Shown here piece by piece: positions 1 to 9,849 of a DNA stretch of 64,000 bases; the first letter of the stretch is position 1, and each line of letters opens with the position of its first letter. Origin of the DNA: Chenopodium formosanum. Taxonomy: Eukaryota; Streptophyta; Magnoliopsida; Caryophyllales; Amaranthaceae. Below the pieces are notes generated by a model. That model was not told the origin of the DNA and ran no database searches. It saw nothing but the letters and a program-made list of their open reading frames with translations. The DNA lies in the NCBI GenBank assembly GCA_024500155.1, contig CM044868.1, positions 30,229,165-30,293,164 on the forward strand. Reading direction: 5' to 3'. Both the position numbers and the translations under genes were made by a program.

Positions 1-1039
1 GATCACACACATCTCCAACATAACCAACTCCAAACAACAATCCACCAAATATACTCCAAACAATTTAAACAATCCCAACACTTAAAATTTCACTCATAAA
101 AATATGATAATGTAGAACTTTGAGTGAAAAACAAACTTTGAACTCATTCTTTTTTTCTTTTTTTTTTTTTCTTTAGAACAACCTTCAAATAAAACATTTG
201 AGCATTAATTTTTTTCTTTTGCTCTTATTTTTTTCTTTTTTAACTCATATTGGAAATTTCAACTTTGAAACACAACATCAATATTTTCCAATCAAAAATC
301 AACGAACAATAACTCTTCTTTTATTCCCACATTGTACAAATAATGTGCACACCACAACTCCCTCACCTCACCAACTAATAGCTCTCCCAAGCCAAGCTTG
401 GGAATAGTAACCAATGGGGCTCATATAGGCTTGTAATGTGGCTAAATAAACAATAAAAGGGCACAAACAACAACATGGGTAACAAGAAGGGAACAAATGT
501 ATCTAATACTCTGAAGGCTACCTAAAATAATGAACGCCTTCGTCCTCCTCATGTGCATAATAATAAGTCATGAAACACTACTCATAGTTGCAAATCAATA
601 CTCAAATTCATTGACATACCAGGAATTATGGAACTATCACACATTTCCTTACCAAATCAACTAGTCAAGCACTATATTCATAAGTAGTTGGACAAAATTG
701 ACGCATGTTTAGGAATCCAAGCAATCAAACTTCAAATCATGACCAAAAAATCCACAATATTCATCATCGAATACCAAGAATCAAAACAATTTTTCTCAAG
801 TACGGGGCACAGGGAAGCATGATTTACAATTCATTGGAACATATTTTTGAATTTTTGATTTTTTCAACTTTTTTTTTTGTATTTTTCATATATAAGAAAG
901 CAATAAAAACTACACTAGGAAAGCAAATTAAAACTATACTAGAAAGCAAATAAAGAGAGAAAAGGAAGAGAATTACCAAGTGAAAGAACACCCCCCCAAG
1001 CCAAATCAAGCAATGCCCTCATTGACTTGGGAGAGTAGC
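1..1039. other. 3' noncoding region of Athila element G
   Basis: This stretch lies downstream of the extra ORF of element G, whose sense is leftward. It is AT-rich, has no convincing coding frame, and contains a long pyrimidine tract at 147-174 (purine on the element's sense strand). No LTR end is visible next to that tract, so it is not adopted as the polypurine tract. Confidence 0.6.
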
Positions 1040-2634
1040 CTACTCCTCATCCTCATCCATCCTCGAATAGCCCCCGCCGTGGCTAGAACCGGCTCCTCCA
1101 TGGCTAGAGCCACCACCTCCATACCCCGAACTACCTACATAGTAGTTAGGGTCCACATTCCCACACATACCCCCAAAAGGAGCATCACCCCCATATCCGT
1201 GGACCGAAGAGTAGTCCACGTAAGTACCATACGCACCGGGGTAAGAATACCCTCCTTGGGGGTATTGGAACCGATCGGGAGTAAGTGAATTGGGAGGAAT
1301 AGCCCCCCGACGGGCGTAATCATCATACATGGGATAAAGGCCCCTCCCTAGGTTCCTCTCTATAAGACCAACCCGCCCATCTAAGGTGCTTAACCTAGTG
1401 TCTAGGTTTTGCATCATACCCTCAACTCTCCCTTTCCCCGTCTCGATGCTGTCTAATTGGCTCCTAAAAGCCAAAAAGTCATATGGGGCATTGGGGTCGA
1501 CGTTATAATCGACCGAGGAGGTGGGCATGCCATAGGTGAAAGGTGGAGGTGGTTGGTAGTGTGGTGAGTGGTGAATGGGAGATTGATGGGGTTGTGGTGA
1601 GGGGTGAGGTGGTTGAACCTCACCTTGACCATTTATCTCAAAAGTATAAGAGGGATTCCCCCTCTCAAATTTGGTCAAGGCGGGGTTGGGTAAGGTAAAG
1701 GCTTGGTCTCTCCTACCCGATTGTCGGTGGACTATCCACCAAGTATCACTCCCCACGGGTTTCACCCAGTTCAAACTCCCTAAATAGGGTCGGTCCATGA
1801 GGTTCGATCCCACAACTTTCCTATGCCCATCCGGGTTCCAACCTAGGTGTTTCCTAGCAATGTGGGTCACTAACCCCCCAAAGTAAATAGGTGCCCTAGA
1901 CCTACTAGCCTCGGCCGCATTGGCCGCCCTTTGGAAGTGATTGGCTATTCTATGGGGTATGTTTAATTTTTCAGCAGTGGGAATTATATAGGATGTCAAT
2001 AGTTCCAATTCATCTCTCCTAACATTTGCCGGTTCATGCCTCCCAAAAATAGTGAGGCCGGCAAATCTTTGCCAAAGTTTTGGGACGGGATGTTGAATCC
2101 ACGTCCCTTTGGCATGTTGAAGGTCACTAAATCCTCCCCAGTCAGCCTCTTTTAGACCACGGCGGTGTGGTCTTGAGAGGGTTCAATAGGTTTATCCGAT
2201 TTTAAATCAAATAACTTTCCAAATTCTTTAAGAGTTAGTCTCACGTCGTTGTTTAATAATCGGAATTGTACATGAGTTATTAGTGCATTCATTTTAATAA
2301 CATTAAAACTTGAGATGAATTCCAATGTTAAGTAATCATATGTATCATGGCACATTTGGAAAAAACCACTCATGCCTATACCTTTGAACAATTTTTCCAC
2401 ATATTTATCTAGGCCTAACCTAACTAATGTGGGATGATGAATAAAGCGGGTAGAGATTACCTGACGATCGATGAGGTTGACCATCCTAACCCGTTGCTCC
2501 TCCGAGGTAATGACAACCTCCTCCCATCCCAGAATTTGAAGATCCGGGTTGATTGTTGGTTGTGGTGCCCTCGAACTCTCACCCCTTTGGTTCCTTGAAC
2601 GCTTAGAGGCCATCTTCTTGTAAAATAGTGGCAA
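1040..2634 (-). pseudogene. Athila-specific extra ORF (env position), frameshifted
   Basis: Two open frames form one former gene. The first (2634-2152, 160 residues, with an ATG at 2613 in the basic SKRSRNQRG start) has the Athila ORF1-type fold: a hydrophobic-charged domain ending in a KEFGKLFDL motif. The second (continuing to 1040) has a domain rich in W, H and R, then a proline/histidine-rich linker, a short coiled-coil-like stretch around RSQLDSIETGKG, and a Gly/Tyr/Ser tail ending in DEDEE. The frames join near 2150-2170 by a single frameshift. The gene sits where retroviral env would be, but I see no signal peptide, no fusion peptide and no membrane segment, so env function is not supported. 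An intact product would be roughly 530 residues. Function is unknown. Confidence 0.72.
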
Positions 2635-3536
2635 ATTGAAGGTTTCTCTCTCTTAGGGTTTGAGAAAATTTGAGAGAAAATAGGGGAAAATTAGTGTAGA
2701 TTGTAGAGGAGGATGAGGGGAAATGGAATATGTAAGAATTTTTGAGTTTGGATGGAAGAATTTGAGGAGATCTTGGATTGAAGTGCAGGTTGAAGGTTTG
2801 AAAATGGAGGTTTTAGAGAGAGAAAGTGAAATGAAGAAGATGAAATAAGGAGAAAATGAGGAAAGAAAGAAGAGAAAAGAAAATAAAAGGGGGACGGGCT
2901 AATGGCGCGCCCGATCGGGCGAGCCTCGCCTGATCGGGCGAAGGTGGGAAATTCTAGAACTCAAGTTGCGCGCCTGATCGGGCGAGCTCCGCCCGATCGG
3001 GCGCGAACGCGAAGAGATTTTTCGCCCTTTGCTCGCCCGATCGGGCGAGCTTCGCCCGACATATCTTTTCCTTCTCACTCGATTTTCCACAAAAAGCGCC
3101 CGATCGGGCAAGCTTTGCCCGATCGGGCGAAAATAGCCTCCGAATTCAGCCTTGCTTGCGCGCCCGATCGGGCTGTTTCGCCCGATCGGAACAGCCCGAT
3201 CGGGCGAAAATAAGTCCGATTTCAAGCTTTCTTGCGCGCTTGATCGGGCGAATTTTTTGCTGAAATATGGGTTGCTTGCGCGCCCGATCGGGCCCGAGCA
3301 ACCCTTTTTCTCCGATTTCTTTTCTTCTTCAAAATTTTCTAAGTCTTTATACCTGTCAAATTCATACCTGTACAACAACACTTAAAACTGGTGAAATATC
3401 ACTCTCCTCGCCTTTCTAAAAAGAAAAACAAAAATAAGGAAAAGGAAAACTAGCCTAGAAAGCATGAAATACGGGTTGCCTTCCGCAAAGCGCTGGTTTA
3501 TCTAGGTCCCGCACGACCTTCTTACCACCTTGAAGC
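2635..3536. other. Spacer between integrase and extra ORF of element G
   Basis: No gene is visible. From 2640 to 2890 the plus strand is purine-rich. From 2903 to 3300 there is a cluster of CpG-rich palindromes (separate entry). The apparent ORFs there on both strands are by-products of the palindromic repeat, reading as RPIGRASPDRA-type repeats. Confidence 0.7.
2903..3300. repeat. Cluster of CGCCCGATCGGGCG palindromes in element G internal region
   Basis: About twelve copies of the 14-bp perfect palindrome CGCCCGATCGGGCG or one-base variants occur here, often in pairs separated by 6-8 bases (for example around 2975-3003 and 3098-3130), with short AT-rich words between. The same motif recurs in the 5' LTR of the same element. 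Confidence 0.9.
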
Positions 3537-4577
3537 TCATGTTGGAAGTGGAGTTAGGAGAGTCTCCTCCAAATCTCTAATGGTAGCACCTTCATGATAC
3601 ACTTTCAACCTTTGGCCATTTACCTTGAACTCTTCACCTTTGTCATTCACCAACTCCACCGAACCAAATTTGTTCACTTTTGTGACAGTGAAGGGACCGG
3701 ACCACCTAGACTTCAACTTTCCTGGGAAAATCTTCAATCTAGAATTAAAGAGAAGAACCTTATCACCCGGTGCAAACTCTCTTGGTAAGATCCTCTTGTC
3801 ATGCCACTTCTTGATCTTCTCCTTGTAGATCCGCGCATTATCATATGCCGACAATCTAAACTCATCCAACTCATTGAGTTGAAGAAGTCTTTTCTTGCCC
3901 GCGGCCTTAGAATCCATATTAAGCTCTTTGATCGCCCAAAAGGCTTTGTACTCCAATTCTACGGGAAGATGACATGCCTTACCATAAACCAATCTATAAG
4001 GTGAAGTACCAATCGGTGTCTTAAATGATGTTCGGTATGCCCAAAGTGTGTCATCAAGCTTCATGCTCCAATCTTTCCTTGACTTGGCTACTACCTTTTC
4101 TAGAATCGCCTTGATTTCCCTATTAGAGACCTCAACTTGACCACTAGTTTGAGGGTGGTAACTAAGCCCTGTTCTGTGATATACGCCATACTTCTTAAGG
4201 AGGTTATCCGATTGTTTTTCATGGAACTGGGTACCCCCATCACTAATAATATCTCGTGGAACACCAAACCTGGGAAATATGATCTTCTTAAAGAGCTTAA
4301 TGACTACCTTAGAATCGTTTGTTGGTGAAGCTATGGCTTCTACCCACTTGGACACATAATCTACGGCTTCAAGTATGTAACAGTTCCCATTGGTAGATGG
4401 GAACGGCCCCATATAATCGATACCCCAAACATCAAATAATTCAACTTCGAGAATCCCAATTTGGGGCATCTCATGCCTCCGCGAAAAGTTGCCAGTCCTC
4501 TGGCAAGAGTCACAAGCCTGCACAAAAGTGTTAGCATCTTTAAACATAGTAGGCCAAAAGAAGCCTGACTAATTAAT
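3537..4577 (-). pseudogene. pol: Athila G pol, integrase core and C-terminal part
   Basis: The frame 4547-3537 (336 residues) carries the second half of the integrase zinc domain (CDSCQRTGN), the catalytic core with first Asp in GIDYMGPFP, second Asp in SDGGTQF, and Glu in SGQVEVSNRE, and the C-terminal domain with the GDKVLLFNSRLK region. All three DDE residues are present. The upstream end is cut by element H after CTTAG at 4578-4582. An in-frame TAG lies just downstream of the insertion point (near 4570 on this strand), so the gene was probably already dead or was mutated later. Integrase would join element cDNA to host DNA in the nucleus. Confidence 0.88.
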
Positions 4578-4582
4578 CTTAG
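4578..4582. repeat. Target-site duplication CTTAG, left copy (element H)
   Basis: CTTAG precedes the TG of the left LTR of H and recurs at 16378-16382 after the CA of the right LTR. Joining the two flanks restores a continuous Athila integrase frame. Confidence 0.95.
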
Positions 4583-5223
4583 TGTTTCGGGGGTTTTTGT
4601 CCCTCGGGAGAGTTACAACACTGAAACTGGATTCAACTGAGGATGCCTGTACCTGCAAAGCAAACGGACCGCCGGATGGTCGGTGGTCCGCCTCCGAAGA
4701 TTAAGTCAGTAAATATTCGAAGATGAAATGTGCGGAAGTAAAGTTATCTGCTTGGATTCCAAGCTCAGGTAAAGTGCTGTGTGTTCCTTGAAAACGACAG
4801 CTCTGTGGTAAGTGACGTATTGACTCGTGTTGTGTGTCAAGAATTCTCTCTTTTTTTCGTCCCCGTCATAAATGACGTAACGTCCCTATTTATAGGGAAA
4901 GGTGCGCCCTCCTAGGATATGATGACCTAGGAGTTAGGTCACGCCGTTTTGCAGCGCCTCGGGATTTGGGCTTTAGAAGGCCGCCATCCCAGGGCTAATA
5001 CCTGAGTGACACGTGTCATTGTGCCCAAAAGGATTCTGAAGCACCTTTTGGGTGACACGTGTCGCCGACTGAATGGTCCCTGCTGGACCTTCAGTCCACG
5101 TAGGACGGAGAAGAGTCCACCCTCCACGTGTCATCACTCCATAGGTCCAAATGGCACCTATATGGAGGACACGTGGCACTTCCTGGTTGGGCCACCTGGC
5201 CGGGTATAAAAATACCCAAATCA
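4583..5223 (-). repeat. 3' LTR of element H
   Basis: It begins TGTTTCGGGGG and ends CCCAAATCA on the plus strand, with the same length as the right copy. It contains a TATA box (tatttata at 4887-4894, TATAAATA on the sense strand) and four ACGTG cores at 5011, 5057, 5126 and 5171. Confidence 0.95.
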
Positions 5224-5569
5224 TTTGCCCCTCACAGGGGACATGTGCATTGCACGCGACTCCTGTGACAGGTGTCAGTATCTGAGTGGTCAGATTCAAA
5301 AAATTACTGGAGAGAAAAATTAGGGTTTTTACCCTCCTATAAATAGTAAGGTTTGACCCCCCTCTTGGATTCACACCTTGGCGAATCTCTGGAGAATCTT
5401 GGACTTTTTGACTTAAAGAATCTCAAAATTCCCTAAGCGTTTTTCAAGCATCCGACACTCGGCTATCAGTTCGACTGTTCTTTAGTCAACCAGGCGTCTT
5501 TCTCCCTTCTTCTAAAGGTAACGCCTGTATTTACTTTTTACTCTTCATTTTTTCTTTGTTTTCGAAAAA
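5224..5569 (+). promoter_or_regulatory. Putative promoter and 5' UTR of the antisense gene in element H
   Basis: Between the 3' LTR of H and the antisense coding region there is a good plus-strand TATA box, TATAAATAG at 5338-5346. Transcription would be expected to start near 5370-5380, leaving a leader of about 190 bases. The box is outside the LTR, so this gene need not depend on LTR transcription. The placement relative to the coding region is seen; activity is inferred. Confidence 0.55.
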
Positions 5570-8493
5570 ATGGTTCCCCAATTGCATGCGGCACGGCGTA
5601 GGGTAGTGATCAGCCGGTCACCGGGGACGGCTGAATCTAGAACTAGCAGTGCCGAATGCTTGGCCAAAGATCCTGCTTTGCGAACTTCTCCGAATCCGAC
5701 CGTTTCCGTGTCTGTGCAGGACACTATGGCCAGGACCAAAAGAACAGCAAGGCAGTGTAGCTCCGATGGAGTTTTCTACCATTCGGACGGGTCGACTGTT
5801 TATTCAGACGGCTCAATAAGAGTGCCTCAAAGTGAGCTGTCGGAACACCCTGACAGCCCTTCCTATCTTCCTCCAACCCCCCCTTATTACCATTCGCCCA
5901 CATCTAGTGGAACTCCCAGTGATGGAATCCTGAGGAAGGCGGATGAAGAATATCAACCCGGGCCTTCTAGACAGGCGCCGGAAGAGAGTCTAGGGGAGGA
6001 CCCCGCTGGCACCAGTCGGCGGTCCCCTAGCTCTGATGAGAGCTCTGATGACGAGTCGGCCTAGTCATCTTCTTCAGAGAATGCCTCCGTAGCTTCAGAG
6101 GAGGCTAGGTCAAACACAGATTCTGCCAGAGAGTCCCTGGCAGTGGATAGGGGGGAAAGCTGGGCCGAGCCGAGTGCTTCCAGGCGCTTGGAGAGAGCCC
6201 CCTACTATCAGCATGTTCCGCCAGGCAGGCGGAGTGCCATGGCATCCGGCCTTGCCAATTTTAGGCGCAAGGTCGTCCTAGGCTATGGCTACACTTTGTC
6301 GGTCCCTAACGAGGGCGACACCATAACCTGGCCGAGCCTGGCCAGCTATCAAGACAAAGCATTCGGCTGCTATGAAGCGGCCTTCCAGGCTGGGCTCCGC
6401 TTCCCTCTCCATCCGGCCGTGGAGAGGATCTTGGACGGATACCAACTGGGTATCTGGCAACTTGTACCCAACTCCTGGATCAATATTCTGGGGTACGTTG
6501 CCGCCTGTGAGATGCTGCAGGTGGAGGAGAGCTTTGAAGCGTTCGCCCACATGCACTATCTGAGCAGGGCGCCTGCTAGGGGCGGTGAAGGCTGGTACAC
6601 CTTAACCACTTGCAAGGGGTACATGATGGCTGTTGGAAAAGAGAACAAGTGGAAAGACTGGAGGACTAAGTTTTATATAGTCAAGTCTGCCGACAGCCGC
6701 CTGAACCAAAAGTATAATAGGTGGAATAAGGATCCACCTCTCCTAGCAGGCAGGAGCGCATTGCCGCCTATTCCTAAGCAGGCAAAGGAGGAGATCATGG
6801 ACGCGGGGTTGTTTACCGTGTCCGTGTGGACGAATGATGAGGGGGACAAGGAGGTCACCCCTCAATGCTATCTCCCTTTGTACAAGTGGTTTGAAGAAGG
6901 GACATTCTTAGCCGCCTGTGGGCTAAGTTCTGAGATGCCGAGAGGTAGTCGGCCGTCTGTTTTATATGCAATTACTTCTGCTTTTCAGTACTTGTGTAAT
7001 GATGCTAATCACTTGTTTATTTTTGCAGATAAAGCAATGGAAAAGCTCTCGGCCACAAGGAAGCCGGCTGTATCTGCTGCTCGATATAGGTCAAATGTTT
7101 TAAACAGGGCAGAAGCAACCACCCACACCAAAGTGGACGAACAGAAAACTGGCAGCACCTCCAAGGTAGAAAATTGTTATACTGTCATTTCTGACCAATA
7201 TTAAATTTGCCCGAATGATTTCTAACTTGCGTTTATCTTGTGTGGATGTAGGGTACGCCTTCCAAATCTCCTTCAAAACCATCCGACCCCAAAGTCCAAA
7301 AGACAAGGGCGGGTGATGTGAGCGCATCCGGCAAGGGCGGCCGGAAGCACGTTGCTCATAAGCCCCAGAAGGGCCCAGACGCCTCTTCTCTCAATGCTGA
7401 AAAGGAGATCAGCAAACCGGATGCTCAGAGGGCATCGAAGGGTGGCTTTAAGCAACCCACCACTGCCGTCGGCTCAGCAGGAGAGAAGAGGAGCCTGGGG
7501 AGAGAGGAGGAACAGAAGGACGACGGTAAAATCCATCCGCCCCTATTGTTCTTTCATTTGGGTGTACTTGAGTTATTTTTCTTACTTTCTCTCCTTCTCA
7601 GTTCCTGTGCAGAGGCCGACTGTGGTCCAGATGGCCAAGTCCATGCTTAGGGCAGTTGATCCTGACGACAAGGCGTCTGTCAGAGGAGTCGGCACCCTTG
7701 ACTTGGATGGCATCTTGGGGAACCTCTACGAGGTATGAGTCTTGGCTCAAGCAATTTTTTAGCATTACTCCTTTTTCCGCCTGGTTTTAATCATTCGGTT
7801 CTTTTACAGGCCATGCTGCGCGTCCAAGGGCTCAGGCAACCCCTCAAGGAGAAATCCAAAGAGGTAACAGTTGCCAAAGCTCGGGCCGAGTCCGCCTTGG
7901 ATCGAGCTCAATTTGATATTGCTCAGAATGAGTATCTGACGCTTGATATGATGTATTCGCAGGCGGAGGCCAATATGCAAGTGAAGAAGGACCTGGACTC
8001 GGCCCGCCTGCGCATCACTTCCCTTAAGAAAGAGATTTCAACTCTTAAGGAGAAGCTCGAGCCTCTTCAAGATGCCAAAGAAGAGGCCGAGAGAGCCAAG
8101 CAGAAGGTGGGCCGCCTGGAGCAGCGCCTCAGCAACCAGGAGCATCAGCTGAAGTCCAAGTTTGAGTCCGTGGCTGATCAAGAGAGAGAAGCTCTTGTTA
8201 AGCAAATGATGAGCGATTATGAAGCCATCATGCGGGACACTTGGGCGGCTGTACAGCCGGACTTGGACTACCAGATTTGGAAATCCAAATTTGACGAAGC
8301 CAGCAAAGCATTCGACGCTCGCCTTATTGAAGAGGCTGAGAATGCTGAGGCCGAGGAAAGTTCTAGGTCCGACTCTTCTGGGGAGTCGTCCTCGGGCAGC
8401 GAGGAGGAGGATCAGGCGGAGGAGCCAGAGAAAAAGGAGGAAGAGCAGCCGAAGGGTGACAAGCCGGCTGCCACTAAAGAGGCTCTCCCTTGA
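5570..8493 (+). pseudogene. Spliced antisense gene of Tat element H (gypsy-type 'Transposase_28'-like protein), one stop
   Basis: Five exons can be read on the strand opposite to gag-pol: 5570-6944, 7029-7165, 7252-7525, 7602-7732 and 7810-8493, all joined by GT-AG introns of 76-86 bases with matching phases. The product would be about 866 residues: a Ser/Pro/acid-rich N-terminus, a globular domain (around the FPLHPAVERILDGYQLG and YTLTTCKGYM motifs) resembling the 'putative gypsy type transposon' family PF04195, a basic Lys/Ser linker, and a long C-terminal coiled coil ending in an acidic tail. One in-frame TAG (6062-6064) interrupts exon 1; otherwise the frame is open. A second ATG lies at 5726. 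Biochemical function is unknown; no catalytic motif is visible. Convergent with pol, with a 1.36-kb spacer between the 3' ends. Confidence 0.78.
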
Positions 8494-8772
8494 TCGCTTA
8501 AGCTTTTATGCTTATCTGCGGCCGAATGACCATGTACTTTTCTTTTTCGGCCTGTGTGCCGAGTATTTGTATCTTTACCGACCAAGGGGTCGGGTAATTT
8601 GACAATCTTTCTGGCTTTGCCAGATAACAATCTTAACCAATCGTCTGGTGACGATTGGTCTTTTTAATTTGAACCACTCGGCCATTTGGCTGAAGTTATC
8701 CATATTGTTGTTGTTTGCACTTTGAATTTTTCATTGCATGTTTTTGGCTAAGTATTATAACCTGTATACCAT

Positions 8773-8954
8773 GCGAATGTTCTTGCCCCTGGACGGATGT
8801 CGGGTGGTTTCGGTTTATTGGATTGATTGACTTAGAAATTTTTGATACTTAGAAGAGTATGCATGGTTTCTAAGTCAATCAATCACTATGGTGATTGCCC
8901 CAAACCACGCGGCAGACGTCCATCCAGAATTAGCAAACACAAGTGTTCATTCGG
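8773..8954. repeat. Long imperfect inverted repeat in the H spacer
   Basis: A perfect 18-bp inner stem (8821-8838 with 8867-8884, loop 28 bases) is extended outward by imperfect arms sharing CTGGA(C/T)GGA(T/C)GTC and GTGGTTT(C/G)GG, out to cgaatg at 8774 and cattcg at 8948-8953. Confidence 0.85.
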
Positions 8955-9009
8955 CCATTGGCTCGAACTAACTCAAATTTCCAACTTAGCTAATTTGCTA
9001 AGGGTAAAC

Positions 9010-9270
9010 CTCCGCTTGTTCTGCCCCATAAGCAAAAAACAAGCGCCTCCGGCCATAAGCCTCTTTGAGATAAAATGCTAAGTTTGTAACTTAACCAATT
9101 TCCTTAAAAAATAATTGTCCGCCTGTCTTGCCCCATAGGCAAGGATCAGACGTCATCCGGCCAATAGCCTCAATAATTGCTAAGTGGTTAACTTAACTTC
9201 TATAAAATATTCCGCCTGTTTTGCCCCTGAGCAATAACAGGCGCATCCGGCTTTATGCCTCAATTAGCCT
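9010..9270. repeat. Degenerate tandem units with internal hairpins
   Basis: Three related units of about 100 bases each contain the order CCGCCTGT, TTGCCCC(A/T), AGCAA, CAGGCGC or CAGACG, CCGGC and GCCTC. The last copy has a clear stem CGCCTGTT/AACAGGCG at about 9215-9243. They lie between two convergent 3' ends. Confidence 0.65.
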
Positions 9271-9849
9271 CTACTCATGAAATAGTGACGACTGCGTTAA
9301 ATAGAAAATTCAGGTCTTTTAGATTTCACTTTCGATTAAAACAACCGACTGCGAATGCTGCCTTAGCATTCGGTAGGGCCGCTTGATATATTCGTAGAGC
9401 AATGTGCCACCCAAATGGGAGATGCTTCTCCTCGACGAATTCGCCCAAATGGACGTCGCCGGTTATCTGACTCATGTTGGAGCAGACGGTCATGCTCATG
9501 TTGGAGCATACTGTGACCATTCGGTCTCTTTTTGTTTATTAACATCCGGCCATGGGCCTCATCATGATTTTATCTGGCCTTAGGCCTCTTAAATGATCAA
9601 GTAAATATTCATCAAGTGTTGGTGTAAACTTGATGAATTTCGTAGGGACGACTGTTCTAAAACAATCGGCACCTTCAGAGGGATTGAGGCGTCTGCTGTT
9701 GGGACAGGCGCTTTCCAAACATATTGGCCGTCTGTATTTGGTACAGGCGGCACTTAAAAAACTTAAATAAAAAGTCAAGTTGGGTAATGAAGGCATATTC
9801 TCATTAACTATACGTGAGATTTACAAAATTGAGGTCTTTACATTCGTAC

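Larger units (their letters stand above)
8494..9849. other. Spacer between the convergent antisense gene and integrase of element H
   Basis: No gene is visible. The stretch contains a large imperfect hairpin (8773-8954) and degenerate direct repeats with CGCCTGTT...AACAGGCG stems (about 9010-9270), both listed separately. The rest is AT-rich. It probably holds the 3' ends of both convergent transcripts. Confidence 0.65.

Noticed and set aside
145..176. Pyrimidine-rich tract as the polypurine tract of Athila G.
   Set aside because: No LTR boundary follows on its left within the window, so the position next to the 3' LTR cannot be shown.
1040..2634. Athila extra ORF as a true envelope gene.
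   Set aside because: No signal peptide, fusion peptide or membrane segment is visible; the C-terminus is Gly/Tyr-rich and acidic.
2903..3300. CRISPR-like array of regularly spaced palindromes.
   Set aside because: Spacers are irregular and short, there are no cas genes, and the context is a plant retrotransposon.
2899..3385. Overlapping ORFs of 77-160 residues on both strands reading as RPIGRASPDRA-type repeats.
   Set aside because: They arise on both strands because the DNA word is a palindrome; there is no start context, no domain, and the same happens in the LTR.
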